Shown: positions 48,653-60,100 of the stretch, one piece after another
How positions within the stretch are numbered: the first letter of the stretch is position 1
How the letters are laid out: each line of letters opens with the position of its first letter
Assembly (NCBI RefSeq): GCF_023282985.1
Contig: NZ_JAGQDC010000010.1
Location: 1 to 64,000, forward strand
Direction of reading: 5' to 3'
From: Serratia silvae
Lineage (GTDB): Bacteria > Pseudomonadota > Gammaproteobacteria > Enterobacterales > Enterobacteriaceae
Length of the DNA: 64,000 nucleotides
Made by a program: the position numbers and the translations under genes
The notes under the pieces: model-generated
Told to the model about the DNA's origin: nothing
The model's input: the letters and a program-made list of their open reading frames with translations, nothing else
The model's database searches: none

Positions 48653-50812
48653 ATGGCACAGACAACGCTTAATCAACATCCCCGGGATCGCTCGCGTGCG
48701 CACGTTGATCGTGGCGTACAAGGAGCCGTGACCGTCAGCGGGCTGCTGGTATTGATGACGCTGATGCTGATCTTTGTCTATCTCTTGCTTTCGGTTTTAC
48801 CGCTGTTCAAACCGGCCTCGCTAGGTACTTCACGTGTATTGCCAATAAGCCATACCTCCCCGGCGCTGGCCATCGGGATGGACGTACAACAGCGTATTGG
48901 TTATCGCATTGATAACCAGGGGAAAGGGCGTTTTTATCGGCTACAGCCGCCGGACAGTAACTCGGTGCAACAAATGTTATTGAGTCAACCTACATTATTG
49001 GCTCAGGCGGTTGGGGAGCGTGATCTGTTTGCTCTAGCGCGGGCGGATGGCAGATTGATGGTTGTCCAAGCCGATTTTGCACCGGCGGGCGGTGGTGAAC
49101 CGCAGTGGCGTTTTCCATTGGGGCAGGATCCCTTTGGGTTGGATCCCCATGGGCATACACTGACATTGCTAAGTCTGGCGCAAGTTCGCCAGGGCAATGT
49201 CCTGCTGGCGGCGGTAACGGATGACAACCGGTTGCTGTTTGGGCGTTTCAACCCGACACTTCAGGGGCAACCCACGGAAATCCCTTTGGCCACTGTGCCA
49301 CAACAACTGCTGCTAACGCCGGATGGCCGCCAGCTTTATCTGTTAACCGGCAACCAACTGGCCCGCTATCAGATCGAAGGGGCACAGCCGCAGCTGCGAG
49401 AGACGCGAACCCTGGGTGAACATCCTCCCTATCGCCTGACGGCGTTGCCAGGGGGGAGCGCATTATTAATCCAGGCCGGCGACGGTAGCCTGCGTGAATG
49501 GTTTGACGTGGAGAAAAACCAGTGCTACCAGTTGGCGCCGATACAGCAATTTACCCATCATACTACCTCGCAGGAGTTGCTGGCTTCCGAGCCGTATCGG
49601 CGGGTGTTCGCAACCTTGCAGTCGCAAGGCGAATTCGCCTTGTTTTCCAGTATCCAGTCCAAGCCGTTGCTGAAGGACAAGCTCCCCGCCAACGTGCAAC
49701 AAATGGCATTTGCCCCACGTGGCGACGGACTATTGCTGGAAACGGCCCAGGGTTGGCAGCATTACGCCGTGGATAATCTCTATCCAGATGTCACCTGGCG
49801 TTCGCTATGGCAGCGGCTGTGGTATGAGAACTACCCTGAACCGGCCTATGTGTGGCAATCCACTTCGGGTGAAGATAGCTACCAGGCTAAATTCAGCCTG
49901 ATGCCGGTGATCTTTGGCACTTTCAAGGCGGCGGCTTATTCCATGTTATTCGCCATCCCGTTGGCGCTGGCCGGGGCGATCTATACCGCCTGCTTTATGT
50001 CGGCAGGGTTAAGGCGGGTTGTCAAACCGGCGGTCGAAGTGATGGGCGCATTGCCAACGGTGGTGATTGGGCTGGTGGCAGGTATCTGGCTGGCGCCGAT
50101 GATTGAGCGTTATCTGCTGGCCGTGTTGGCTTTACCATTCCTGTTGGCCGGGGTTGTGCTGTTATGTAGTTGGCTGGTTAACCGATTTACGGCGCGGTCT
50201 TGGTCACCGGGTTGGGATTTACTGTTGCTGCTACCGGTGGTGGTGGTGACCGTTTGGCTGGCGCTTGCCGTTGGGCCTTGGCTGGAGCTTAAGCTGTTTG
50301 GCGAGCCGTTGCACTTCTGGTTGGGCGAGGATTTCGATCAGCGCAATACGCTGGTGGTGGGCGTGGCGATGGGCTTCGCACTGGTGCCGATTATCTTTTC
50401 GCTGGCAGAGGATGCGTTGTTCAGCGTGCCTGCCTCGCTTAGCCGGGGTTCATTAGCCCTGGGGGCCACCCAGTGGCAAACCGTATTGCGTGTGGTGTTG
50501 CCCTCCGCCAGTGCTGGTATTTTCTCCGCGCTGATGATCGGTTTTGGCCGTGCGGTGGGGGAAACCATGATCGTGCTGATGGCCACCGGCAACACGCCGT
50601 TGATTGACGGCAGCCTGTTCCAGGGCTTACGGGCGATGGCGGCCAATATCGCCATCGAAATGCCAGAGGCCGTCACGGGCAGCAGCCATTATCGGGTACT
50701 GTTCCTGACTGCGCTGGTGCTGTTTATCTTTACCTTTATGTTCAACACGCTGGCGGAGGCGGTACGTTTACGCCTGCGTAAGCGTTATACGCTCAACCAG
50801 GAGACACCATGA
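48653..50812 (+). CDS. Phosphate ABC transporter permease, enlarged PstC-like
   Basis: The 719-residue product has an N-terminal membrane helix (about 24-47), then a periplasmic insert of about 370 residues with repeat-like beta strands (for example LLTPDGRQLYLLTGNQLARY), and only then the normal permease core (about 440-710). The ABC-permease EAA-type loop is seen near [23 protein letters not shown], and FGRAVGETMIVLMATGN is PstC-like. Ordinary PstC is about 320 residues. ATG 48653 is preferred to an upstream frame that runs through the Pho box. It overlaps pstA by 4 bp. No pstS is present, so either a distant binding protein serves it or the insert senses or binds ligand itself. Confidence 0.85.
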   Translation: MAQTTLNQHPRDRSRAHVDRGVQGAVTVSGLLVLMTLMLIFVYLLLSVLPLFKPASLGTSRVLPISHTSPALAIGMDVQQRIGYRIDNQGKGRFYRLQPPDSNSVQQMLLSQPTLLAQAVGERDLFALARADGRLMVVQADFAPAGGGEPQWRFPLGQDPFGLDPHGHTLTLLSLAQVRQGNVLLAAVTDDNRLLFGRFNPTLQGQPTEIPLATVPQQLLLTPDGRQLYLLTGNQLARYQIEGAQPQLRETRTLGEHPPYRLTALPGGSALLIQAGDGSLREWFDVEKNQCYQLAPIQQFTHHTTSQELLASEPYRRVFATLQSQGEFALFSSIQSKPLLKDKLPANVQQMAFAPRGDGLLLETAQGWQHYAVDNLYPDVTWRSLWQRLWYENYPEPAYVWQSTSGEDSYQAKFSLMPVIFGTFKAAAYSMLFAIPLALAGAIYTACFMSAGLRRVVKPAVEVMGALPTVVIGLVAGIWLAPMIERYLLAVLALPFLLAGVVLLCSWLVNRFTARSWSPGWDLLLLLPVVVVTVWLALAVGPWLELKLFGEPLHFWLGEDFDQRNTLVVGVAMGFALVPIIFSLAEDALFSVPASLSRGSLALGATQWQTVLRVVLPSASAGIFSALMIGFGRAVGETMIVLMATGNTPLIDGSLFQGLRAMAANIAIEMPEAVTGSSHYRVLFLTALVLFIFTFMFNTLAEAVRLRLRKRYTLNQETP

Positions 50813-52461
50813 GAAGCTGGGTGAAAAGCGGCTCCCCGTGGATTTGGTTGACGGCGGCTTCGGTGGCCATCAGCCTGCTGGCGCTGATCGGCATTTTGCT
50901 GCTGTTGGCCGGGCAGGGGACGCGTTATTTCTGGCCCAGCCCTGTCTATCAGTTTGAGCTGAATCAGACGGCCGCAGGCCCGGTAACGGTGGTGGGGGAG
51001 CTGTATCAACGGCAGACGATCTCGCGCCAGCAATTGCAAGACGCTGGTGTTGCGTTGCCGCCAGGGGAAGCGCAAAGCTTTATTCGTTACTTGATCAAAG
51101 TGGGGAATCGGGAAAGCGAAGGGCAGGATTTCCGTACTTTGCTGGCCAGTGACGTCAGTAGAATGACCACCCCTCGCGATTTATTAGTGTTGGAGCGTAA
51201 CAGTAACGGCACCGCGTACGGCTACCTGGCTGGTTTACTGGAAGATGGCCAACCGTTGACCGGCAGCGATCTGAGCCAGGCGTTACAACAGCGCTTGCCG
51301 CAGATCGCGGCGCTGACACGCCAGGCACGCGATATTCAGTTCCGCGATATGGCGCGGATTAACGAACAATTTGAGCATTTACGCCTGCATGAAAAGAGCC
51401 TGCAGCGTGAGAATAAGCTGGATGCGCGCTGGCAAGCCTCTATCCGTGCCGAACGGCAGGAGTTGCAACGCCAATACCGCCAGCTTTCTGGCAAACTGCA
51501 AGGGTTGGACCGTGATCGCCAGCGTGATGCCTTGCTGCTGCGCGACATGCACGGGCAGGTTCACACCATTGCCCTGAGCCAGGTGCGCGATGCCTGGTAT
51601 CCCAACGACATGAGCAGCGGGCAGAAGTTGGTGCACTGGGCCAAGCAAATACAAAAATTCCTGACCGACAGCCCACGGGAAGCCAATACCGAAGGTGGGG
51701 TATTCCCGGCGATCTTTGGTACCGTGCTGATGGTGGTTCTGATGTCGATCGTGGTGATGCCATTTGGCGTGATTGCAGCTGTCTATCTACACGAGTATGC
51801 CGGTAATAATCTGCTGACGCGGTTGATCCGCATCTCTGTAGTGAATCTGGCGGGGGTGCCGTCGATCGTCTACGGTGTATTTGGTCTGGGGTTCTTTGTC
51901 TATATGGTGGGGGGCTCGCTCGATAGGCTGTTTTACGCCGACTCCCTGCCGAACCCGACGTTTGGTACACCGGGCGTGCTGTGGGCCGCATTGACCCTGG
52001 CCTTACTGACCTTGCCGGTAGTGATTGTCGCCACCGAAGAAGGGTTGTCGCGTATTCCCGTTTCGCTGCGCCAGGGGTCGTTGGCTTTGGGAGCTACCCG
52101 GGCGGAAACCCTCTGGCGGATCGTGCTGCCGATGGCGGCACCGGCGATGATGACCGGCCTGATCCTGGCCGTAGCGCGCGCGGCGGGTGAAACGGCACCA
52201 CTGATGCTGGTTGGCGTGGTGAAATCGGTACCGGTGTTGCCGGTGGACGATATTTTCCCCTATTTGCACCTGGAACGTAAATTCATGCATCTGAGCTTCC
52301 AGATCTACGATATGGCATTTCAGAGTCCTAGCGTAGAAGCGGCGCGGCCACTGGTGTTTGCCACGGCATTTCTGCTGGTGCTGATCGTCGTTGGGCTGAA
52401 CCTGACGGCAATGGGCATTCGGCATTCGCTAAGGGAGCGATATAAAGCATGGTCGCAGTAA
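50809..52461 (+). CDS. pstA: Phosphate ABC transporter permease, enlarged PstA-like
   Basis: The second permease has 550 residues against about 296 in normal PstA. An N-terminal helix (about 12-36) is followed by a periplasmic segment of about 240 residues that includes a charged coiled-coil-like stretch (about 185-250, many Arg/Gln/Glu). The permease core (about 300-545) follows, with [20 protein letters not shown] and [15 protein letters not shown], both PstA features. Its ATG overlaps the stop of the pstC-like gene. The matching enlargement of both permeases suggests that the two periplasmic segments pack together. Confidence 0.87.
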   Translation: MRSWVKSGSPWIWLTAASVAISLLALIGILLLLAGQGTRYFWPSPVYQFELNQTAAGPVTVVGELYQRQTISRQQLQDAGVALPPGEAQSFIRYLIKVGNRESEGQDFRTLLASDVSRMTTPRDLLVLERNSNGTAYGYLAGLLEDGQPLTGSDLSQALQQRLPQIAALTRQARDIQFRDMARINEQFEHLRLHEKSLQRENKLDARWQASIRAERQELQRQYRQLSGKLQGLDRDRQRDALLLRDMHGQVHTIALSQVRDAWYPNDMSSGQKLVHWAKQIQKFLTDSPREANTEGGVFPAIFGTVLMVVLMSIVVMPFGVIAAVYLHEYAGNNLLTRLIRISVVNLAGVPSIVYGVFGLGFFVYMVGGSLDRLFYADSLPNPTFGTPGVLWAALTLALLTLPVVIVATEEGLSRIPVSLRQGSLALGATRAETLWRIVLPMAAPAMMTGLILAVARAAGETAPLMLVGVVKSVPVLPVDDIFPYLHLERKFMHLSFQIYDMAFQSPSVEAARPLVFATAFLLVLIVVGLNLTAMGIRHSLRERYKAWSQ

Positions 52462-52489
52462 CACAGTTGAATCTTTTGGGGAGTGCCAA

Positions 52490-53302
52490 ATGAGCCTGAT
52501 AACGCCGGGCAGCCCACCCCGGCTGGATGTCCAGCAGTTGGCCGATGAGCATACCGCGCTGGCGGTAAATGGCCTGGATCTGTTTTATGGTGACAAGCAG
52601 GTGCTGCACAATATTTCCCTGCGTATTCCCAAACACCGGGTGACGGCGCTGATCGGCCCTTCAGGCTGTGGCAAGTCGACGCTGTTGCGCTGTTTTAACC
52701 GGATGAACGATCTGGTGGATCGTTGCCGGATTGACGGCGAACTGCAGCTTAATGGCGAAACCATTTCCGGCCCGCAGATTGACGTGGCCGCTTTGCGGCG
52801 GCGCGTTGGCATGGTATTCCAGCGACCAAACCCGTTCCCGAAATCGATCTACGAAAACGTGGTTTACGGCCTGCGCTTACAGGGCGTCCGTGACAGGCGC
52901 ATTCTGGATGAAGCCGTGGAGCGTTCCTTGCGAGCCGCTGCGCTGTGGCATGAGGTGAAAGATCGGCTACGGGAAAATGCGTTCCGCCTATCCAGCGGCC
53001 AACAGCAGCGGCTGGTGATTGCACGGGCGATCGCGGTTGAACCGGAAGTGTTGCTGCTTGATGAGCCGACCTCTGCGCTGGATCCGATTTCCACCTTAAC
53101 CATCGAGGAGTTGATTTCGGTGCTGAAACAGCGCTACAGCGTGGTGCTGGTGACCCACAACATGCAGCAGGCCGCGCGGGTTTCCGACTATACGGCGTTT
53201 ATCCACCAGGGGACGCTGGTGGAATATAACGATACCGACGCGATTTTCACTTCGCCACGTCAACGCCGCACAGAGGATTACATCACTGGCCGCTATGGTT
53301 GA
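52490..53302 (+). CDS. pstB: Phosphate ABC transporter ATPase PstB
   Basis: The 270-residue ATPase has Walker [13 protein letters not shown], the PstB-type [20 protein letters not shown] loop, Walker [17 protein letters not shown] and the H-loop [13 protein letters not shown]. The signature is LSSGQQQRL rather than LSGGQQQRL, a mild change. GGGGAG precedes the ATG, 28 bp after pstA. It energises the transporter of this operon; its 3' end is only 12 bp from the converging bactofilin gene. Confidence 0.94.
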   Translation: MSLITPGSPPRLDVQQLADEHTALAVNGLDLFYGDKQVLHNISLRIPKHRVTALIGPSGCGKSTLLRCFNRMNDLVDRCRIDGELQLNGETISGPQIDVAALRRRVGMVFQRPNPFPKSIYENVVYGLRLQGVRDRRILDEAVERSLRAAALWHEVKDRLRENAFRLSSGQQQRLVIARAIAVEPEVLLLDEPTSALDPISTLTIEELISVLKQRYSVVLVTHNMQQAARVSDYTAFIHQGTLVEYNDTDAIFTSPRQRRTEDYITGRYG

Positions 53303-53314
53303 CGGGCGAGGGGC

Positions 53315-54055
53315 TTAATTGGCTTGCTTGCTCGGCTGTGGAGTCGGTTGTTCCTGCTGTTCAGTTTCAACCTTTTTCAGCGCGGTCACTTTTGCTTGAG
53401 CGGGCTGGGCCTGAGTAGGCGTTTTTTGCATCAGTTGCGACTGGCCAATAAACAGACCGCCTTTCTCGATGGAGATTTCGTCGGCGAAAATATCCCCGCG
53501 CATGCTGCCTTTAGGCTGGATTGACATCGAGTCTGTAAAGCAACGGCCTTCAACCGCGCCATTGATCATGATCTGCTGGGCGCGGATCTCACCTTTGACA
53601 TGGCCGCTGGTTTCAATACGCACCATGTGGCTGCAAATGATGTTTCCCTCAACCCGACCTTCGACGATGATATTGCCATCGCCTTCGATCACGCCGGTGA
53701 ACAGTGCACCATTGGAGATAAAGGTGTCTTTCTTGGCGCGGATTGGCTTGATGGCGTCAACAGCATCGCTTGACGGGTTTGGCTCGGAGTGGGTAGCCAA
53801 AAATGGTACGGGCTGATCGATCAGCTCCTGCGCCTTTTCTTCAGCCAGCAATTTATTCTTCTTATTGAATGACAACATTTTCTTCATCCTTGTTATTTTG
53901 TAGATAAACGCCAGCGTTGCCAGCAGTGCCAGAACCAAGGCGGCCAGCAGCGCGCGTTTAAAGTAGACTCCGGTGAAGCTGATCCCTGTCAGCCAGAGAA
54001 CGATGGACAATGCCCATAATCCCCATACACACCATAATAAGTTGTAATTACGCAT
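53315..54055 (-). CDS. Membrane-anchored bactofilin (CcmA-like polymer-forming protein)
   Basis: The 246-residue protein has two N-terminal membrane helices (about 6-28 and 34-52), a basic linker, and a bactofilin beta-helix (about 112-205) with the repeated hydrophobic-Gly pattern: GDGNIIVEGRVEGNI, SGHVKGEIRAQQIMINGAVEG, KGSMRGDIFADEI. A Gln/Pro/Lys-rich tail ends it. Bactofilins polymerise without nucleotide and place cell-wall or surface factors; the Proteus homologue CcmA affects swarmer shape. It converges on the pst-like operon. The ribosome site is weak. Confidence 0.88.
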   Translation of the reverse strand: MRNYNLLWCVWGLWALSIVLWLTGISFTGVYFKRALLAALVLALLATLAFIYKITRMKKMLSFNKKNKLLAEEKAQELIDQPVPFLATHSEPNPSSDAVDAIKPIRAKKDTFISNGALFTGVIEGDGNIIVEGRVEGNIICSHMVRIETSGHVKGEIRAQQIMINGAVEGRCFTDSMSIQPKGSMRGDIFADEISIEKGGLFIGQSQLMQKTPTQAQPAQAKVTALKKVETEQQEQPTPQPSKQAN

Positions 54056-54981
54056 GTTTTTCAGGCCGTTTGAAGTCCATTCTACGCGAAAGTGTGGGAT
54101 GCCAGAGGTTTTCTGCCGGCAACCAGCGTGACGGTTCCTGTAGGGCTATCCGTAGTAACGGGGATGATACCTAATAATGCGAGCTAATTCACCACTCGGT
54201 TAGTCAATCAGGGTAAATCTTAACCGGCTAAATCAATCAATTATTTATATGATATTTAAAGTTAAATTGATTTTTTGAATGAATATGGGTGCGGAAGTGG
54301 GAAAATGGGATTATCTGGGCGCTAAGTAATTCTGAGATTTCCGGGGGGCTGTTATCCCTCCGGATTGCCGTTTTTTGGCTGATGCCGTAGCACTAAGGCA
54401 ATACGTATTAAGGGCGAAAATAGTCAATTAAATCGGCTTGATGTCGCTGTCTCTTTGGATGGGGGCTTATGATCATAAGATTTTTTTTGCTTAATTTTAT
54501 AAAAAGCATTTAATTTCATGCGGTTGTGTTTTTTATTTATTTTGTTTTTGCATATAAAATTAATTTTAATTTATGTATGGTATAAAAACCCAGTGCTATC
54601 CTCTATTTTTACAAAAATAATAAGATATTACTTTGTTGTCTGATTGAGAATATTCCTGACTTTTGCGATTGATATTAATTCATATAGGATAGCCCTGTGA
54701 TTTGGATGGTATTTGATTCGGTAACTTAATAATTCATTGTAATGGTATTTCCCTTGATGATGCTAATAAGAAGTTTGTTATTCTGTTAGCAGTGCACATT
54801 ATTATAATCGCTAAAGTCTCAAGGTGATATCACCGGTATCAATGATTAGCCTGTCATTATCTATTGATGAGTTAACGACAGGGTTTAACGGAAAATGGTT
54901 CTATTTTGCTTTTTTTTAGCCGGGATCTCAGGTAACACTGCGGCTTGTCCGGTAAATGTTTCTTCGGCCACATAGAGGTGA
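54056..54981. other. Long AT-rich intergenic region upstream of vgrG
   Basis: This 926-bp stretch has no supported gene on either strand. From about 54180 to 54800 it is strikingly AT-rich compared with its neighbours. It probably contains the vgrG promoter and may be bound by H-NS. AGAGGTGA just before 54982 is the vgrG ribosome site. No tRNA, IS end or clear repeat was seen. Confidence 0.6.
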
Positions 54982-57120
54982 ATGATTATGTTGTCCTCCC
55001 TGACCGGGCTTAATTTCACACTCGTTTCAGCCAGTTTGCCAGCAACGACCTTTGCGGTGGTGAGCTTTGAATTGCAGGAGGCTTTTTCTACCCCTTATGC
55101 CCTGGAAGTATGCCTGGTCAGTGCCGATCCTGCGGTAGATTTTGCGGCGGTCATGGATAATACCGCGACGCTGACGGTAACCCTGGCCGGTGTGGTTCAG
55201 CGCTCGATCAGCGGCATTGTTTCCTCGTTTGAGCAAGGGGATACCGGGCTGCATCAAACACAATACCAAATGGTGATACGCCCTGAACTATGGCGGGCGT
55301 CATTGCGGCAGAACTCGCGTATTTTCCAGTTGCAGGATATTCAGACTATCCTTGCTACGCTGATGAAAGAAAACCGGATTACAAAAGTAGACTACGCGTT
55401 TAGATATCCGCATCCGCAGCGTGAGTTCTGCGTCCAATTCTCTGAAAATGACCTGAGTTTTATCCAACGGCTTATTGCCGAGGAAGGTATCTTCTACTTT
55501 TTTGAGTTTGATGAGAAAGGCCATACCCTGGTATTTACCGACGATATCTTCGCGCTGCAAATCGGTCTTGAACTCCCCTACAACGCAACTAATGCAGTAG
55601 CTTCCCCTGAGCTCTGCATCAGTTCACTGCGCCTGAGCAGCCGGATCCGGCCAACCTCAGTGACGCTTAAGGATTACACTTTTAAAGACCCCATTTGGCG
55701 TGCAGAGTACGACCGAATGGGCCGCGATCTGCAGAACCAGCAACAGGTTTACGAACACTACGACTATCCTGGGCGGTTTAAGGATGGTATTGGGGAAAAG
55801 TTTGCCCGGTATCGCCTTGATGGTCTGCGCAACGATGCCCATCAAGGCTACGGGGAGAGTAATTGTTTTGCCTTGCAGCCGGGGATCCGCTTTACCCTCG
55901 GTGCCCACCCCCGGGAAGATTTGAACACCTGCTGGCAGCCGGTGCAGGTTATCCATCGCGGCTCACAGCCTCAGGCGCTGCTCACCTCCTCTGGTGGCCA
56001 GGGCACCACGCTCAGTTGCCAATTCAGTTTTATCCCAGACCAACAGACCTGGCGTCCGTCGCCCCTCCCTAAGCCGGTAATGGATGGGCCACAGATAGCC
56101 AAAGTCGTAGGTCCGGCTGGTGAAGAAATCTATACCGATGCGCATGGTCGTGTACGGCTGCAATTCCCGTGGGATCGTGAGGCCAAAGGTGACGACACTA
56201 GTTCCTGCTGGGTGCGGGTATCACAAGCCTGGGCTGGCGAAGGTTGGGGGGCTATTGCCATTCCGCGTATCGGTCAGGAAGTGATTGTCGATTTTCTGGG
56301 TGGCGACCCAGATCAGCCGATAGTGACCGGGCGGACGTACCATGCCAATAACGTAGTGCCTAACGGTTTACCTGCCAAAAAAACCCAGATGTCTATTCGA
56401 TCAAAATCCTACAAGAGTCAGGGGTTCAATGAACTGCGCTTTGAGGATGCAACCGGGGCGGAGGAGCTGTATCTGCATGCGCAGAAAGACATGCGAACAG
56501 AAGTACTGCATAACCGCAGTACCCGTGTAGATAACGATCACAGCGAGCATGTCTTAGGCCACCAGTCGGTGACTGTGGATAAGAACCAGACCATTGCTGT
56601 GCACATGAATGAGAAAGAAACGGTAGATATGAACCAGAGCTTGCTGGTTGGGATGAACCAGACGGAAACCGTGGGGATGAACAAGGCCGAGACCATTGGC
56701 ATTGCCAAAGCGTTGACGGTTGGCATGGCCTGGCAGACCACGGTGGGTATGGCGATGAATACCTCGGTCGGTGTTTCCCAGTCTTCCCAGGTGGGGCTCA
56801 CCAAATCGTTGCTGGTGGGGCAGAGTTACCACATTGATGTGGGTAAGAAAATGAGCGTGAGCGTGGGCGAGCGCATAGAGCAAAGCGCCGGCAAGGTAGC
56901 CATTTACTCCGCCGGGGAACACCTGGAGTTGGTTTGCGGCAAGGCCCGGTTAGTGCTGACGAAAGACGGGGGCATTTTCCTCAATGGGCAGCACATTGAA
57001 TTGCAGAGCAAAAGTGGCCTGCACGGTGATGGCGACATGGTGCAGTGGAACTGCGGGGCGTCACAAAAAGCACCGGACTCCCCAAAAAGTGAGCCTTTAC
57101 CCGAAGAGGGGGGAGATTAA
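54982..57120 (+). CDS. vgrG: Type VI secretion spike protein VgrG (TssI)
   Basis: VgrG trimers form the puncturing tip of the T6SS tube. The 712-residue product has the gp27-like base (about 1-370; FCVQFSENDLSFIQRLIAEE and EGIFYFFEF), the gp5 OB domain (about 375-450; GPAGEEIYTDAHGRVRLQFPWD and SCWVRVSQAWAGEGWG), and a beta-spike with short repeats such as VGMNQTETVGMNKAETIGI (about 530-625). It ends in a DUF2345-like tail without an obvious enzymatic extension. Start could be 54982 or 54988. No structural T6SS genes are nearby, so this is an orphan cargo locus paired with the Rhs gene. Confidence 0.93.
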   Translation: MIMLSSLTGLNFTLVSASLPATTFAVVSFELQEAFSTPYALEVCLVSADPAVDFAAVMDNTATLTVTLAGVVQRSISGIVSSFEQGDTGLHQTQYQMVIRPELWRASLRQNSRIFQLQDIQTILATLMKENRITKVDYAFRYPHPQREFCVQFSENDLSFIQRLIAEEGIFYFFEFDEKGHTLVFTDDIFALQIGLELPYNATNAVASPELCISSLRLSSRIRPTSVTLKDYTFKDPIWRAEYDRMGRDLQNQQQVYEHYDYPGRFKDGIGEKFARYRLDGLRNDAHQGYGESNCFALQPGIRFTLGAHPREDLNTCWQPVQVIHRGSQPQALLTSSGGQGTTLSCQFSFIPDQQTWRPSPLPKPVMDGPQIAKVVGPAGEEIYTDAHGRVRLQFPWDREAKGDDTSSCWVRVSQAWAGEGWGAIAIPRIGQEVIVDFLGGDPDQPIVTGRTYHANNVVPNGLPAKKTQMSIRSKSYKSQGFNELRFEDATGAEELYLHAQKDMRTEVLHNRSTRVDNDHSEHVLGHQSVTVDKNQTIAVHMNEKETVDMNQSLLVGMNQTETVGMNKAETIGIAKALTVGMAWQTTVGMAMNTSVGVSQSSQVGLTKSLLVGQSYHIDVGKKMSVSVGERIEQSAGKVAIYSAGEHLELVCGKARLVLTKDGGIFLNGQHIELQSKSGLHGDGDMVQWNCGASQKAPDSPKSEPLPEEGGD

Positions 57121-57195
57121 CCCCTGATATGCCCGATATTTCGCCTGTTATTTTGATAGCGATGGTTAGACCGATTTCAGACAAGGAGCGTTAAC

Positions 57196-60100
57196 ATGAG
57201 TGGAAAACCCGCAGCCCGCCAAGGGGATGCAACCCTAAAGGGAGGCCCGATAGTTCAGGGGGCGGCCAGCGTGTTAATTGGCAGTTCTACTGGCATTGCC
57301 TGTTCTGTCTGCCCCGGCGGTATCACCACGGGTAATCCGGTGAACCCATCGTTGGGTGCCAAAGTGTTACCCGGCGAAACGGATGTCGCCTTGCCAGGCC
57401 CCGCCCGGTTGGTGATAAACCGTAGCTACAGCAGCTATCAGACCCCGACTCCAGCCCCGATTGGCCTGTTCGGGCCGGGTTGGCAAGGGGCATTCGACGT
57501 CAGCCTGCAGGTACACCCAGATGTACTCATCCTCAATGACAATGGTGGGCGCAGCCTGCACTTTGAGTCATTGCAGGCCGGAGATATCGTCTACAGCCGC
57601 AGTGAAAAACTGTGGTTGGCCCGGGGTGGCGTAGCTGAGCTTAACGAGAGTCATGCGTTGGCTCCACTCTGGCACTCTTTACCACTGAGCCTGCGTGAAG
57701 ACACTCATTACTACTTTGTGGCGAATGACCCGCTGGGGCCGTGGTGGGTGTTCGGCTATGTGCAGACCGTTCCTGCGGTTGACGCCGTGTTACCTGAACC
57801 ATTGCCGATCCACCGCCCGTTGTGGGGGCTGGCCGAGCGCAATGGCCACCAACTGCATTATTTGCGCGATGCCGACGGTACATTTGCCGGGAAAATCACC
57901 GGTGTGGTAGATGGCGCTGGGCGGCGCTTCCGGCTAGAGCTGACTCAAATTCCCCCGTTGATCCTTACCCGCGTGAGCGGCTATGGCACCGATGACGGCA
58001 TACGCTTGTCTGCGGTATATCTGGTCTCGGCTCCAGGGTTTGCCGATCTGCCCAGCGCTCCGCTGGTGCGTTATGAGTACAACCCGCGTGGAGAATTAGC
58101 GGTAGTGTATGACCGGGCCGACCATCCCGTGCGGCAGTTTGAGTGGCACCCTGACTATCTTGGACGAATGGTAGCTCACCGCTACGCTGGTCGCCCTGCC
58201 ACCCATTATATCTATAATGATGAAGGTAAGGTGGCCACTCAACACAACCCTGGCGGGTTGGATTATCACTTTGTCTATGAGCCACAGCTCACCAGAGTCA
58301 CCGATAGCCTGGGGCGTGAAGAGATTTACCATTTTACTGGTGAAGGAGGATTGCGCCGGCTGGTAAAACATCAGAACGCAGATGGCGGCTTTACGCTCAA
58401 CGAATTTGACGGCAGTGGTCGCTTGACCGCTACGGTTGATGCCCTAGGGCGCAAAACCGAGTTTGAGCTGGACGTGGCGAACGGCAATCTGTCTTGTATC
58501 ACGGCACCGGATGGCAAGCAGACCCGCTATAGCTACAATGCCCAGCATCAAGTCGTCAGGGTCATTCAGCCGGATCGCAGCGAAATCACGAAAGAATATG
58601 ACGATCTGGGGCGGTTGATGGCGCAAAGCGATGCCTTGCAGCAGACGACTCGCTATCACTACGCCAGCGATGTTTCCGATCAATTGGTCGCCATTGAGGT
58701 GCCGGACGGTGGACGCCAGCAACTGGCGTGGACCGAATACGATCAGCTCAAACGCTACACCGACTGTTCTGGATGCGCCACGGATTATGAATATGATTTG
58801 TGGGGGGAGGTGACTCGAGTCACCTATGAAGAGGGGCTGTCAATCACGCGGGCCTATGATGATCGTGGGCGTTTGACTCGATTCACTACCGCCACTGGCG
58901 AAAGCACGCATTATCAGTACAACGAGGCGGGTGATCATGTGCGCACAACCTTCCCCGACGGAGGGTATGAAGATAGCGAATATGATGAATGGGGACGGGT
59001 GCAGCGCAGCTTACTGGCTAGCGGCCGCCTGATTCAGCAGTTCCGCCACGATGTGGCCGGGCGGTTGCGGGCGATTATCAACGAAAACGGCGCACAGACG
59101 CTTTTTGAATACGACGAGCGGGATCGCTTAGTGAAGGAAACTGGCTTTGATGGGCGTCAGCAGTCGTATCACTACAATGTGGGGGGCGAACTGACTCAGA
59201 GTGACGACTGCGGGCTGACCACGGATTGGCATTATGACTCTGCCGGACGGGTGATAAAGAGTGTCTGTCCCTCGCTGACCGACGGTAGCCCAGATGAGAT
59301 GAACTGGTCTTACACCGAAAACGGCCTGTTGCAGAGCCTAGAACACCACAGTGCCGGTCACCGGGTGAGTGTGCTGTGGCAGCGCGATCTAACCGGGCGA
59401 GTAATCAGGGAGTCTCAGAAGGTGCTCGATCCGCACGAACAGGTTCGCTGGAGCCATACCATTGGCCACAGCTATCAGGCGCGAGGGGGATTGGCGCAAA
59501 CCCTGCCGGATGGCCTGCCGGCGATTGATTGGCTGACTTACGGCCCTGGTCACCTACTGGGCGTTGCTTTGGATGGCAAACCGCTGTTGGAGTTTGAACG
59601 TGACGCGCTGCACCGTGAAAGCAGCCGCCGTTTTGGTGCTACCACCCGACAAACAGACTACGATGCGGCAGGCCGTTTAAGCCGCTTTGCCCTGGCAGGC
59701 CAGCCAACCTCGCCACTCAATCGTGAACACCGGTACGATAATCGTGGGCTGTTGACCCATATCAGTAACGGTGCTGGTGACATGCGTCATTTTGTCTATG
59801 ATGAGGCTAATCGCCTGAGTGAAGAACTCGGTGTCTACCCGTCACAGTATCAGTACGATCCGGCAGGAAACCGTCTGCCACGAATGCGTTCCCCGGCCTC
59901 TTTTGAGCCACATGAGCGCAGCCCGATCCATCCGGCACTGTTGGACAACCGCCTGCAGGAAGACGAAACCTTTATCTATCGGCATGACGTCTACGGCAAT
60001 CTGGTAGAGAAGCGCTGTCATGCCAATGACAGCGAAGTGCACCGCTACGGCTATGACAGCAAGCACCGATTGATCCACTATGCTTACACGCTAAGCTGGA

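Noticed and set aside
54056-57195. EagR (DUF1795) chaperone gene for the Rhs protein
   Set aside because: None is present between the bactofilin and the Rhs gene, and the Rhs N-terminus shows no membrane segment that would need one.
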